Source: DASYRM01 sp036004405 (GTDB lineage Bacteria > Acidobacteriota > Vicinamibacteria > Vicinamibacterales > UBA2999). Taken from it: a stretch of 64,000 bases of DNA. The position numbers were made by a program, and so were the translations under genes. Below are positions 15,283-25,216 of this stretch, one piece after another. Each line of letters opens with the position of its first letter. Positions within the stretch are counted from its first letter, which is position 1. Location: NCBI GenBank assembly GCA_036004405.1, contig DASYRM010000133.1, forward strand, positions 92,382 through 156,381, read 5' to 3'. The notes beneath the pieces were generated by a model, which was given only the letters and a program-made list of their open reading frames with translations, had not been told where the DNA came from and made no database searches.

Positions 15283-17703
15283 ATGACCGGCCTGAGGCAG
15301 GCGCTCCGCACCATACGACGGCAGTCGGGGTCGGCCGCCGTCGTCGTCGTCACCCTCGCGGTCTCGATTGCCGCCACCACCATCATTGCCAGCCTGATCG
15401 AATTCCTCCTCCACGCCATCCCGGTTGCGGATCCATCGCGGCTGGCGATGGTGTCGTCCACCGATCCGCGTCCCAGCCAGGCGCAGTCGGGGATGTCCGG
15501 CGGCGTCGCGCTCTCCGGCACGTCGGTGCCCGACCTCGTCGACTGGTCGGCGCGTTCGCGAACCATCCACGAGTTCGTCGCCTTCCGCTACGACTCGGCC
15601 ACGATGCGCGAGAACGGTGTGCCCGAGCGGGTGCGCGTCGTGCGCACCACCGCCAACCTGCCCGTGGCCTTCGGCTTCCGGCCGGCGTCCGGACGGCTCT
15701 TCCGCGCCGAGGAGGGGCGGGGGGGCGCGCCCCGCGTCGTGCTCCTGAGCGACCGCTTCTGGCGCGCACATTTCGACGCACGGGCCGGTGTCGTCGGCAG
15801 CTCGCTGCTCCTTGATGGCGTGCCGCATGCGGTGGCCGGCGTGCTCTCGCCCGCCATCAGCCGCGGCATCTTCACCAACATGGACCTCTTCGTGGCGACG
15901 CCGCTCGACGCCGCACGGGCGGCGCGCGACGACCGCCGCCTGTTCGTGTTCGGAAGGCTGCAGCCCGGCGCCACGATCGACCAGGCATCGAAGGAGCTGT
16001 CGTCGATCGCCGCCGATTTGAGCCGCCGCTACCCCGCGACGAACGCACAAACCGGTGCGGTCGTCCGGCCGCTGCTCGAACAGCTCGGCGGGAACATCGC
16101 CGCGATCGTCGGCATCATGGCATTCATCGCGGCGCTCATCGTCGCGACCGCCTGCGCCAACGTGTCGAACGTCATGCTCGCGCTCGGCGCCGCTCGTCAT
16201 CGCGAGCTGTCGATCCGCAGCGCCCTCGGGGCCGGCCGGCTGGAACACGTGCGCCGGCTGATGCTCGAAGCGACGGTGCTCGCGGCGGCGGCGGGGGCGT
16301 TGGGCATCCTGCTCGGAGCCTCGGGGCTCAACGCGATCAAGTGGTTCGCCGGTCCGGAGTCCTTCCTTTTCCTCGGCACGTCGGTGAACCTGTGGGTGAT
16401 CGCCACCGGCGTGCTCGTCTCTTTCGTGCTGCCGTTTGCGTTCGGCCTCCTGCCGGCCGTCAACGTTTCGAAGCCCGACGCCGCCGAGCTCAAGGACGGG
16501 ACGCGCACCATCCACCCGGGGAGCCGCCGGCTGCGGACGGCGTTGACCGCGCTCCAGGCCGGCCTGGCTGTCGTCCTCATGGTGCAGATTGCGTTGATGG
16601 GGCGCGCGGTACTCACAGTCGCACGCGCGCCGCTCGGATTCGATCCGTCACGCACGCTGGCGTTCACGCTGGAGCTGCCCGAGTCGCGCGGCCTGGACGC
16701 CGAGCGCTTGCGGAGTTTCGAGCGCCAGGTCGTCGCACAGCTCGGCGCGCTGCCGCAGGTGGTCTCGGCCTCGCTCACGAGCCGCGTGCCCGTCGGCGAC
16801 CGCGAGCAGATCGTGCCGGTGACGCTCGACAGCCGGCCCGCGGGCACGCCGGCCGAGATGCCGACCACCGCGATCGTCGCCGCGGGCCTCGAATACTTTT
16901 CTACGCTCCGCGTCCCGGTTGAAGACGGACGTGGATTTACCGCCGCAGACGTCGGTGGCGGCCCGCCGGCCGTGGTGGTCAGCCGCGAGGCCGCACGCCG
17001 TTTCTGGCCCGGGCAGAGCGCGGTCGGACGAACGCTCACCGTCCGCGCCGACGGCTGGCCGCCGACGCCGCTTCGGGTCGTCGGCATCGCTCGCGACGTG
17101 CGGCCGACGGACGCCGACGCGCGGGTCGGCCCCCAGGTCTATGTGCCCTGGTCGTGGCATCCGGAGCGGCGGATGCGATTCCTCGTTCGCACGACCGCTG
17201 ACGACCCGCTGCAGCTGGTGCCGGCCATCCGCGGTCGGGTGGCGGCGCTCGAACCGGACGAACCGATCTTCGATGCCTTCTCGATGAAGCAGATCCTGTA
17301 CGGGGACCTCGCCAACGAGTACGTGCTCTCGGTGGTCTTCACCGCGATCGCCATCATTGCGCTCGCGGTGGCCGCCGTCGGCGTCTACGGGCTCGTCGCG
17401 CACGACGTCACGCAGCGCACGCGCGAGATCGGGCTTCGCCTCGCGCTGGGTGCGGCGCCTGCCCGCGTCATCCGCATGGTGCTCAGCGACGGCACTCGTC
17501 CAGTGCTCTACGGTGGAGCCGTCGGCCTCGCGGCGGCCGTCGCCCTCGCCTTCGCGACCGCCGCCACGTTCCAGGGGAACGCGCGCGACCCGATCGTCTA
17601 CGTGGCCGTGGCCCTTGTGGTCGCGTTCGCGGCGCTCGCCGCCAGCTACATGCCGGCGCGCCGCGCCAGCCACATCGATCCGGTCGAAGCGCTGCGCGAC
17701 TAG
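15283..17703 (+). CDS. ADOP-type ABC permease, cluster A copy 1
   Basis: This 806-residue protein has the duplicated plan of the acidobacterial permeases: an N-terminal helix, a first MacB-like periplasmic core, three helices, a connecting helix, a second core and three final helices. Segments seen: VVVVTLAVSIAATTIIASL (about 18-40), ATACANVSNVMLALGAARH at the first FtsX unit, and TQRTREIGLRLALGAA at the second. It ends HIDPVEALRD. It lacks the usual DLR...LRR.PGF N-terminus of its neighbours (here LRQALRTIRRQSG) and is the most divergent copy of cluster A. It starts four bases after the ATPase gene, so it is probably the direct partner. Confidence 0.88.
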   Translation: MTGLRQALRTIRRQSGSAAVVVVTLAVSIAATTIIASLIEFLLHAIPVADPSRLAMVSSTDPRPSQAQSGMSGGVALSGTSVPDLVDWSARSRTIHEFVAFRYDSATMRENGVPERVRVVRTTANLPVAFGFRPASGRLFRAEEGRGGAPRVVLLSDRFWRAHFDARAGVVGSSLLLDGVPHAVAGVLSPAISRGIFTNMDLFVATPLDAARAARDDRRLFVFGRLQPGATIDQASKELSSIAADLSRRYPATNAQTGAVVRPLLEQLGGNIAAIVGIMAFIAALIVATACANVSNVMLALGAARHRELSIRSALGAGRLEHVRRLMLEATVLAAAAGALGILLGASGLNAIKWFAGPESFLFLGTSVNLWVIATGVLVSFVLPFAFGLLPAVNVSKPDAAELKDGTRTIHPGSRRLRTALTALQAGLAVVLMVQIALMGRAVLTVARAPLGFDPSRTLAFTLELPESRGLDAERLRSFERQVVAQLGALPQVVSASLTSRVPVGDREQIVPVTLDSRPAGTPAEMPTTAIVAAGLEYFSTLRVPVEDGRGFTAADVGGGPPAVVVSREAARRFWPGQSAVGRTLTVRADGWPPTPLRVVGIARDVRPTDADARVGPQVYVPWSWHPERRMRFLVRTTADDPLQLVPAIRGRVAALEPDEPIFDAFSMKQILYGDLANEYVLSVVFTAIAIIALAVAAVGVYGLVAHDVTQRTREIGLRLALGAAPARVIRMVLSDGTRPVLYGGAVGLAAAVALAFATAATFQGNARDPIVYVAVALVVAFAALAASYMPARRASHIDPVEALRD

Positions 17704-17727
17704 CACTGCCCGTCAACGAGAGGTCCG

Positions 17728-20196
17728 ATGCTCGACACACTCCTGCAGGACATCCGTCACGCCGCCCGGTCGCTTCGCCGCTCTCCAGGCTTCACGGCCG
17801 CCGCCGTGCTCACGCTGGCGCTCGGCATCGGCGCGTCCAGCGCCGTGTTCAGCCTGGCCGACGCGACGGCGTGGCGTCCACCAGACGTGCCGCGCGCCTC
17901 GCAGATCGTGCGCATCCTCGCCAGCGACAAGGACGCACCCTACGCGGAGCTGTCGTATCCCGACTACGTCGAGCTTCGTTCCGCCGCCCGGACCATGGCG
18001 GGAATGGTCGCCTACGAGCACATGACCTTTAGCGTCGCGCGTCGCGCCACCGAATCGGCTCGCTACGTGGGCGGATGGGCCGTGAGCGACAACTTCTTCT
18101 CGGCCCTCGACATCGAGCCGGCGCTGGGACGCGGATTCACCGCCGACGACGCCCACGCCGCCCGGGCCGTCGCCGTGATCAGCCACCGCCTTTGGACCGT
18201 GCTGTTCGATCGTGATCCGGCCATCGTGGGGCGCTCCACGACGATTTCTGGCGCGCCGTTCACCATCGTGGGCGTCGCACCTCCGCGATTCGGCAGTCTC
18301 GAGCTCTACTTCCACCCCGATCTGTACATTCCGCTCCAGGCGATCCGGGCGGCGCAGCCCTCGATGTCACCGGACGTCCTCGAACAGCGAGACAGTCGGT
18401 GGCTCACGGTCATCGGCCGCCTGCGTCCGGGCACCAGCTCGCCGGAAGCGCACGCGGAGCTGTCGACCCTCGCGCAGGGCATCGTCCGGGCGCATCCGGC
18501 AGACCGCCCATGGACGGCGCTCGTGCTTCCGGAGCTGACGGCGCGCGCGCGCATCAACGAGGGCGACGCTCAGGGGTCGCTCGTAATGTTGGGCCTCGTC
18601 GGGCTCCTGTTGCTGCTCGCGTGCGCGAACGTCGCCAATCTGGTCATCGCCCGGAGCGGCGCGCGGATCCGGGAAGTGGCGTTACGCACGGCGCTCGGAG
18701 CGTCGACGCTTCGCATCGTGCGCCAGCTGCTGGTCGAAGGGCTCCTTCTCGCCGCCGCGGGTGGAGTGGCCGGAATCGCCTTCGCGCGGGGGGTGCTCGC
18801 CTACCTGGCACGGGTGATCATCATCCCGACCGCGCTACCGCTGTCCGTGGATCTGCGCGTGGACGCGCGCACGCTTGCCGTCACCGCCACGGCGGCTGTC
18901 GTGTCCGGCGTGCTCGTCGGCCTGGCGCCGGCGGCCATCGCCCGTCGCGCCGATCTCACGGCATGGATGGGCCGTCGAGTGGAGCGCACGGGCTTCCACC
19001 GCTCACCGCTGCGTGCGGCGCTCGTCGTGGCGCAAGTCGCCATCGCCGTGCTCGTGCTCGCGGCCGCGGGGCTGCTCGTCAAGGCCTTCGAGGCGGCTCA
19101 GCGCGTCGACCCGGGCTTCCGTCCCGACGGGGTGCTCTACGCCACGCTCGATCCGAGCTTCGTACGCTACGACGCTCAAGCAACGCTGCGCTTCTACACG
19201 CGGCTCGCCGCCCGCGTGCGCGAGCTTCCGGGGGTCACCAGGGTCGGATTGGCCCGTGAACTTCCGCTTGGGGTTTCGAATTCCACGCTCCCCTTCGTCA
19301 TCGACGGGGCCGCCAGACTGCCGGGGCAGGATCGGATCGAGATTGGCGAGACACGGGTCGACGACGGCTACTGGAGTGCCGTCGGCATTCCGATTGTCGA
19401 CGGGCGCGCCTTCTCGTCGAGCGACACGGCCCAGACCACACCTGTCGCGATCGTCAATCAAACGATGGCCCGGCGGTACTGGCCCGATGCGAGCCCGATC
19501 GGCCGGACGATTCGTATCCCCGCCCCGCCGGGGTCGGCCGACGGCGACGTGGTGCTGCAGATCGTCGGCGTGGCGCGCGATTCGAAGTACACGAGCCTCG
19601 CCGAGCCGCCAACACCCTTCGTCTACCGGCCGGTCGCGCAGGCGCGCCGGCTCGGGGTGCTGTCGATCGTCGTCCTCGGCGCCCGTCCCGACGCGCTCGC
19701 GCCGCTCGTCCGCGCGGCCGCCGCCGACATCGATCCGGCCGTGCCAATCATCGAGGTCCGGGAGCTCGCCGAGCTGTACCGGCTCCGCGGTCTGCTCCCG
19801 CCGCGGCTGATGTCCGAGCTCGTGTCGTCGCTCGGGTTGATCGGCGTGGGCCTGGCTGGAATCGGACTCTACGGCGTGCTGGCGTTCGTGTCGATGCGCC
19901 GCGTTCGCGAGTTCGGCGTGCGACTTGCCGTCGGCGCGACTCCGTCATCCGTGGCGGCGCTCGTCGTGCGACAGGGCGCGCTGCTCGTCGCGCCGGGCCT
20001 GGCGATCGGCGCCCTGCTCGCGACGCTGCTGACACCGCTCATCGGCGCGCCGGCGTTCGATTTTGTCTCGCCACGAGACCCGGCCGTGCTGATCGCGGCC
20101 ACGCTCGTCGCGGCGTCCATCTCGCTGGGAGCGGCGCTGCTACCAGCGCTACGCACCGCCCGCATCGATCCGATCACCACGCTTCGCGCGGAGTAG
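17728..20196 (+). CDS. ADOP-type ABC permease, cluster A copy 2
   Basis: The product has 822 residues and begins MLDTLLQDIRHAARSLRRSP, the standard ADOP N-terminal amphipathic motif, followed by the first membrane helix (AAAVLTLALGIGASSAVFSL). The first FtsX unit has ACANVANLVIARSGARIREV. The second core carries the VGIPIVDGRAFSSSDTAQ segment typical of MacB cores, and the second FtsX unit has MRRVREFGVRLAVGATP. It ends RIDPITTLRAE. It lies 24 nt after copy 1 and three nt before copy 3, so all are one transcript. The substrate is unknown. Confidence 0.88.
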   Translation: MLDTLLQDIRHAARSLRRSPGFTAAAVLTLALGIGASSAVFSLADATAWRPPDVPRASQIVRILASDKDAPYAELSYPDYVELRSAARTMAGMVAYEHMTFSVARRATESARYVGGWAVSDNFFSALDIEPALGRGFTADDAHAARAVAVISHRLWTVLFDRDPAIVGRSTTISGAPFTIVGVAPPRFGSLELYFHPDLYIPLQAIRAAQPSMSPDVLEQRDSRWLTVIGRLRPGTSSPEAHAELSTLAQGIVRAHPADRPWTALVLPELTARARINEGDAQGSLVMLGLVGLLLLLACANVANLVIARSGARIREVALRTALGASTLRIVRQLLVEGLLLAAAGGVAGIAFARGVLAYLARVIIIPTALPLSVDLRVDARTLAVTATAAVVSGVLVGLAPAAIARRADLTAWMGRRVERTGFHRSPLRAALVVAQVAIAVLVLAAAGLLVKAFEAAQRVDPGFRPDGVLYATLDPSFVRYDAQATLRFYTRLAARVRELPGVTRVGLARELPLGVSNSTLPFVIDGAARLPGQDRIEIGETRVDDGYWSAVGIPIVDGRAFSSSDTAQTTPVAIVNQTMARRYWPDASPIGRTIRIPAPPGSADGDVVLQIVGVARDSKYTSLAEPPTPFVYRPVAQARRLGVLSIVVLGARPDALAPLVRAAAADIDPAVPIIEVRELAELYRLRGLLPPRLMSELVSSLGLIGVGLAGIGLYGVLAFVSMRRVREFGVRLAVGATPSSVAALVVRQGALLVAPGLAIGALLATLLTPLIGAPAFDFVSPRDPAVLIAATLVAASISLGAALLPALRTARIDPITTLRAE

Positions 20197-20199
20197 ACG

Positions 20200-22707
20200 A
20201 TGCTCGATACGCTCTCTTCGGACATTCGTTACGCGGCGCGCTCGCTCGCACGGCGACCGCTCGTCACGGCCGTCGCGGTGCTGTCGCTCGCTCTCGGCGT
20301 CGGCGTCAACACGGCGATGTTCTCCGTCTTCAACCGCATCCTGCTCGAACAGCTCGCCGTGCCGTCGCCCGACGCCCTGGTCACACTCTCGTCGCCCGGC
20401 CCGCGGGCGGGCGACGTCTCGAACAACGACAGCGGCGACTCACAGCACGTCTTCAACCACCCGCTGTTCCGGGATCTCGAGCGCATGCAGACGGTCTTCA
20501 CGGACATCGGTGGCTTTCGTGAGATCGAGGCCAACCTGGCCTACCGTGGGCAGACCGCCTCAGCGGAGGGGCTTCTCGTCTCGGGCGGCTACTTCCCGGC
20601 GCTGCGCGTGCAGCCGGCGCTCGGGCGCCTGCTGACGCACGACGACGATCGCGAGGGCGGCGCCGCCGACGTCGTCGTCCTGAGCCACCGCTACTGGGTC
20701 AACCGTTTCGCCGCCAGTGCCGCCGTGTTGAACGACACGCTGATCGTCAACAACGTGCCGATGACCATCGTGGGCGTGGCGCCGCCAGGCTTCTACGGCA
20801 CGACGAAGATGGAAAATGAAAGGTTCTTCGTGCCGCTGCGGCTGGCGCCGCGCATCTCGCGGTGGCGTGCCGCCGATAACCGGCGCGAGTGGTGGATCTA
20901 CGTCACGGCGCGCCTGAAGCCAGGGCTTTCGATGGCGCAGGCCGCGGCGCAGATGCAGCCGCCGTTCTCGCCGCTCGTTCGCGACCTGGAGTATCCAGCG
21001 CAGGAGTCCGGCCTTTCGGAGAAGGCGCGAGCGGCGGTGCTCGCACGCAGGCTCGTGCTCGAACCCGGCAGCCGCGGGCAGAACGGCAATGAAGAGGAAG
21101 AGCAGACCATCTTCGCGCTTCTCTTCACCATCACCGGCTTCGTGCTCCTGATCGCCTGCGCCAACGTCGCCAATCTGCTGATGGCACGGGCGACCGAGCG
21201 CGCCGCTGAAGTGGCCGTGCGCCTCGCGGTCGGCGCATCGGGATGGAGCGTGTTCCGCCTGCTGTTCGTCGAGTCGGCCCTGCTCGCGCTCCTGGGCGGC
21301 GCCGGTTCGCTCGTCGTCGCTCGCGCCACCATGGTGGCGCTGCTCGGCTTGCTGCCGGTCGAGGACGGCGAGGTGCTCGCGTTCGCCCTGGACGTGCCGG
21401 TACTGCTCTTCACCGCGGCCGCCAGCATGGCCACCGCGCTTCTGTTCGGCGTGGCCCCTGCTGTCCACGCCGTGCGGGCCCGCGCCGCCAATCCCGCGAC
21501 CAGCGGCCGCTCCACGGCCACCCGGGCGACGGCGCGGATGCGCGCCTCGCTCGCCGGCAGCCAGGTGGCGCTGGCCACCGCACTGCTCGCGGTATCGGGG
21601 CTGCTCATCCTCAGCCTCGCCAATCTCACTCAGGTCGATCTCGGCCTCAGACGCGACGGTCTGTCGCTGTTCCGCATCTCGCCGATCCTGAACGGCTACA
21701 CCCCGCCGCGCACCGTGACGCTCTATTCGCAGATCGAGGCGGCCCTGCAGCAGACGCCGGGCGTGGTGTCCGTGAGCGGCGCCACGGTGCGCCTGCTCGA
21801 CGACAGCAGCAGTCAGAGCAGTATCACGGTCACCGGCTTCACCGCCGGACCGGACGACAACACCAGCGCGAGCTACACCCACATCGGCTCGCACTACTTT
21901 GCGACGCTCGGCATCCCGCTGGTCGCCGGACGCGAGTTCACCGACGCCGACGCGTCCGACGCCCGCCCGGTGGCGATTGTGAACGAAGCCTTCGTGCGCA
22001 AGTTCCGTCTCGGGCGCAACGCGCTCGGTGCGCGCCTCGGCACCACCAGAGGACGAGCGCCCGACATCGACATCGTCGGCGTGGTGGCCGACTCGACCTA
22101 CCACAAAGCGCGCGAGACGCCGCCGCCGCAGTACTTCCGGCCGTATCGCCAGACCGCTGCGCCCACGCTGTCGTTCTACGTGCGCACCGCGCCTGGGATC
22201 GATCCTTCCGGGTTGATGACCTCGATTCCGGGCCTCGTGCATCGCTTCGATCCCAATCTTCCGGTGGACGCCCTGCGCACGATGGACCAGCAGTTCGACG
22301 AGAACACCACGTCAGAGCGGGTCGTCATGACCTTGGCATCGGCCCTGGCAATGCTGGCGACGCTGCTGGCGGGCATCGGGCTCTATGCGGTGCTCGCCTA
22401 CTCGGTCTCGCAGCGCGTCCGCGAGATCGGCATCCGGATGGCCCTCGGCGCCCGGAGCGCCAACGTGCAGATGATGGTGCTGGGACAGAGCTCCCGCATC
22501 GCCATCGTGGCCACCATCGTCGGCGTGACGCTCGCGGTGGCACTCGGCTGGATCGGCCAGGCGATGCTGTTTGGCGTCACCGCCATCGACGTCCGGGCCC
22601 AAGGCGGCGCCGCGGCCTTGATGCTGGCCGTCGCCCTCATCGCCGGCGCTCTGCCGGCCCGGCGCGCGGCCGCGGTGAATCCGGTCGAAGCACTGCGCGC
22701 GGACTGA
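20200..22707 (+). CDS. ADOP-type ABC permease, cluster A copy 3
   Basis: The product has 835 residues and starts MLDTLSSDIRYAARSLARRP. The first FtsX unit reads ACANVANLLMARATERAAEV. Just before it is a charged insert (NGNEEEEQT) not found in the other copies. The second unit reads SQRVREIGIRMALGARSANV and the protein ends AVNPVEALRAD. The ATG follows the stop codon of copy 2 by three bases, without room for its own strong ribosome site, so translation is likely coupled. Confidence 0.88.
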   Translation: MLDTLSSDIRYAARSLARRPLVTAVAVLSLALGVGVNTAMFSVFNRILLEQLAVPSPDALVTLSSPGPRAGDVSNNDSGDSQHVFNHPLFRDLERMQTVFTDIGGFREIEANLAYRGQTASAEGLLVSGGYFPALRVQPALGRLLTHDDDREGGAADVVVLSHRYWVNRFAASAAVLNDTLIVNNVPMTIVGVAPPGFYGTTKMENERFFVPLRLAPRISRWRAADNRREWWIYVTARLKPGLSMAQAAAQMQPPFSPLVRDLEYPAQESGLSEKARAAVLARRLVLEPGSRGQNGNEEEEQTIFALLFTITGFVLLIACANVANLLMARATERAAEVAVRLAVGASGWSVFRLLFVESALLALLGGAGSLVVARATMVALLGLLPVEDGEVLAFALDVPVLLFTAAASMATALLFGVAPAVHAVRARAANPATSGRSTATRATARMRASLAGSQVALATALLAVSGLLILSLANLTQVDLGLRRDGLSLFRISPILNGYTPPRTVTLYSQIEAALQQTPGVVSVSGATVRLLDDSSSQSSITVTGFTAGPDDNTSASYTHIGSHYFATLGIPLVAGREFTDADASDARPVAIVNEAFVRKFRLGRNALGARLGTTRGRAPDIDIVGVVADSTYHKARETPPPQYFRPYRQTAAPTLSFYVRTAPGIDPSGLMTSIPGLVHRFDPNLPVDALRTMDQQFDENTTSERVVMTLASALAMLATLLAGIGLYAVLAYSVSQRVREIGIRMALGARSANVQMMVLGQSSRIAIVATIVGVTLAVALGWIGQAMLFGVTAIDVRAQGGAAALMLAVALIAGALPARRAAAVNPVEALRAD

Positions 22708-22727
22708 CCACAAGACAGGAGACGCAT

Positions 22728-25199
22728 ATGCTGGACACGCTGCGTCAGGACCTCCGTCAGGGCTGGCGGATGTTCCGGAAGAATCCGGGATTTGCCGCTG
22801 TCGCCATCACGTCGATCGCCCTTGGCGTCGGTGCCAATGCGGCGATGTTCAGCCTGGCGGATGGCCTGGTGCTGCGCCCGCTGCCGGTGCCTCGGCCCAG
22901 CGAGATCGTGACGATCGACGCCCTCGCGCCTGGTGTGGGTTTTCGCAATCCCAGGCTGTCGTATCCGGAATACGTCGACGTGCGCGATCAATCGCGAAGC
23001 TTCGAGGGGCTCGTCGCCTACACGCTGACGCTTACGAGCTTCGCCCGGGCCCCTCGGGAATCCGTCCAGCGCAGGGCCGGGATGGCGGTGAGCGGCAACC
23101 TCTTCGACGCCATGGGCGTGCGGCCCCGTCTCGGACGAACGTTTCGGCCCGACGAAGACCGGGTCGGCGGACGAAACCCGGTAGTGATTCTCGACCACGA
23201 CGAGTGGTCGCAGGACTTCGCCTCGGATCCGGGAATCGTCGACCGGCACATCCGCCTCGGCGGCATCGAGTTCACGGTCATCGGCGTGGCGCCCGCGGGC
23301 TTCACCGGCATCGATCACGACGTGCATCCGGCGTTTTACGTACCGCTGGCGATGTGGACCGCCATACAGAGCGGCCTCACGGGCGACGAGATGACGCGGC
23401 GGGACGCCGCGGCGGCGGCATTGGTCGTCAAGGGACGGCTCAAGCCAGGGGTGACCATCGCCCAGGCGCGGGCGGATGTCCAGCACGTGGCCGCCAATCT
23501 TGCCGATGCCCATCCGGAGACCAATCGCGGCCGCGGGTTGACGGCGCGCACGCAGATCGAATCCTTCAATCAGCGTCCCGGGGGCGATACGCAGCTCGTC
23601 ACGATGCTGCTGACGCTGGCCGCGGCGGTGCTCCTCGTCGCGTGTGCGAATGTCGCAGGCCTGCTCGCGAGCCGTGCACCGGCAAGGGCGCGCGAGTTCG
23701 CGGTGCGGCTGGCCGCCGGCGCGCCGCGGTTCCGGCTGATTCGGCAGCTCCTCAACGAGAGCCTGCTCATTGCGGTCGGCGGCAGCGTGCTGGGCCTGTT
23801 CGTGGCCTACGGCGCGGTCGCGATCTTCCAGCGGCTCGAGTTTCCAACCGACATCCCACTGAAGCTGACGTTCGCACTCGACACGCGTGCGCTCACCGTC
23901 GGCATTGCCGCGGCGCTCGTCAGCGCGATGCTGGCCAGCCTTATTCCGTCCTGGCAGGCCACGCGCACGGACCTCGTTGGTGCCCTCAAAGATCGGACAC
24001 CCGCTTCCACGGCATCGCGCCACTGGGGCCGCAACGTGCTCGTGAGCGGCCAGGTCGCTCTGTCGCTCGTGCTCCTGACCGTCTCGGTCTTCTTGTATCG
24101 CGCCTTCCAGACTGAGTTGCAGCAAGGCCCGGGGTTCCGGACCGATCACCTCCTGATGATGACCTTCGATCCGTCCCTCGCCCGTTATGACGCGGCGCAG
24201 TCACGCCAGTTCTATCGCACGCTCACGGAGCGGGCCCTCGGCGTGCCCGGCGTCACCTCGGTGGCGCTCACGTCCGCTGTCCCGATGAAGGCCGACACGA
24301 TGGAGCCCGTGGCCGTGGCTCCCGAGGGGTTCACGTTCCCACCCGGCACCGAGAACGTCAACGTGCTGTGGGGCCGCGTGGATGAACGGTACTTCGACAC
24401 CCTCGGCATCCCGCTGGTGGCCGGCCGCGGATTCACCGCGACCGACACCGAGGAGACGCCTCACGTGGCGGTCGTGAACGCCACCTTCGCCGCGCGCTAC
24501 TGGCCGAATCAGAACCCTATCGGCAAACGAATCCGGCTCGATGACCGCGCGCGGGACGTCGTGGAGGTCGTGGGCGTCGCCCGAGACATCAAGAACCTTT
24601 TCATCGCGATGCCCGCGGGCGAGTTCATTTACGTTCCCCGGCTGCAGCAACCGGGCCGGCAGACCACTCTGCTCGTCCAGACGGCAGGCGACGCGGCCGC
24701 CATGGCTTCGCCGATACGCGAGGCTATCCAGTCCATCGACGCCAACATGCCGGTGTTCGGCGTTCGGACGATGGAACACTACTACTTCTCACGCGCGGTC
24801 TATACCACGCGCCTCATCGTCGGCAGCGTTGGCTGCATGGCCGCGATGGGGCTGACCCTCGCGCTCATCGGGCTGTACGGGCTCGTGGCCTACTCGACCG
24901 GCCGGCGCACGCGCGAGATCGGCATTCGTATGGCGGTCGGCGCCCAGCCATGGTCGGTGCTCCGGATGGTATTGCGTCAGGGGCTGGTGCTATCGGCCAC
25001 CGGCGTGGCGGTGGGTCTCGTCGCGAGCGTCGCGACGGGAGGGCTGCTCCGGAGCGCCTTCCCCACCCAGGGCTCGATCGACCTGGTTACCTACCTTCTG
25101 GTCGTGCCGGGATTGATCGGCGTGACCCTGGCGGCCGCTTATATTCCGGCGCGGTGGGCCGCCGCGATCGATCCCGTGGACGCGCTGCGCGCGGAATGA
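22728..25199 (+). CDS. ADOP-type ABC permease, cluster A copy 4
   Basis: The product has 823 residues, from the ATG at 22728 after a good caggaga ribosome site; the frame is open upstream but unrelated. It starts MLDTLRQDLRQGWRMFRKNP. The first FtsX unit has the variant ACANVAGLLASRAPARAREF, shared with copy 5, and the second has GRRTREIGIRMAVGAQPWSV. It ends AIDPVDALRAE. Copies 4 and 5 match along their whole length (VADGLVLRPLPVPR, SGNLFDAMGVRPRLGR, FRPDEDRV), so they are a recent tandem duplication relative to copies 1-3. Confidence 0.88.
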   Translation: MLDTLRQDLRQGWRMFRKNPGFAAVAITSIALGVGANAAMFSLADGLVLRPLPVPRPSEIVTIDALAPGVGFRNPRLSYPEYVDVRDQSRSFEGLVAYTLTLTSFARAPRESVQRRAGMAVSGNLFDAMGVRPRLGRTFRPDEDRVGGRNPVVILDHDEWSQDFASDPGIVDRHIRLGGIEFTVIGVAPAGFTGIDHDVHPAFYVPLAMWTAIQSGLTGDEMTRRDAAAAALVVKGRLKPGVTIAQARADVQHVAANLADAHPETNRGRGLTARTQIESFNQRPGGDTQLVTMLLTLAAAVLLVACANVAGLLASRAPARAREFAVRLAAGAPRFRLIRQLLNESLLIAVGGSVLGLFVAYGAVAIFQRLEFPTDIPLKLTFALDTRALTVGIAAALVSAMLASLIPSWQATRTDLVGALKDRTPASTASRHWGRNVLVSGQVALSLVLLTVSVFLYRAFQTELQQGPGFRTDHLLMMTFDPSLARYDAAQSRQFYRTLTERALGVPGVTSVALTSAVPMKADTMEPVAVAPEGFTFPPGTENVNVLWGRVDERYFDTLGIPLVAGRGFTATDTEETPHVAVVNATFAARYWPNQNPIGKRIRLDDRARDVVEVVGVARDIKNLFIAMPAGEFIYVPRLQQPGRQTTLLVQTAGDAAAMASPIREAIQSIDANMPVFGVRTMEHYYFSRAVYTTRLIVGSVGCMAAMGLTLALIGLYGLVAYSTGRRTREIGIRMAVGAQPWSVLRMVLRQGLVLSATGVAVGLVASVATGGLLRSAFPTQGSIDLVTYLLVVPGLIGVTLAAAYIPARWAAAIDPVDALRAE

Positions 25200-25216
25200 A
25201 CAGACAGGGGACACTG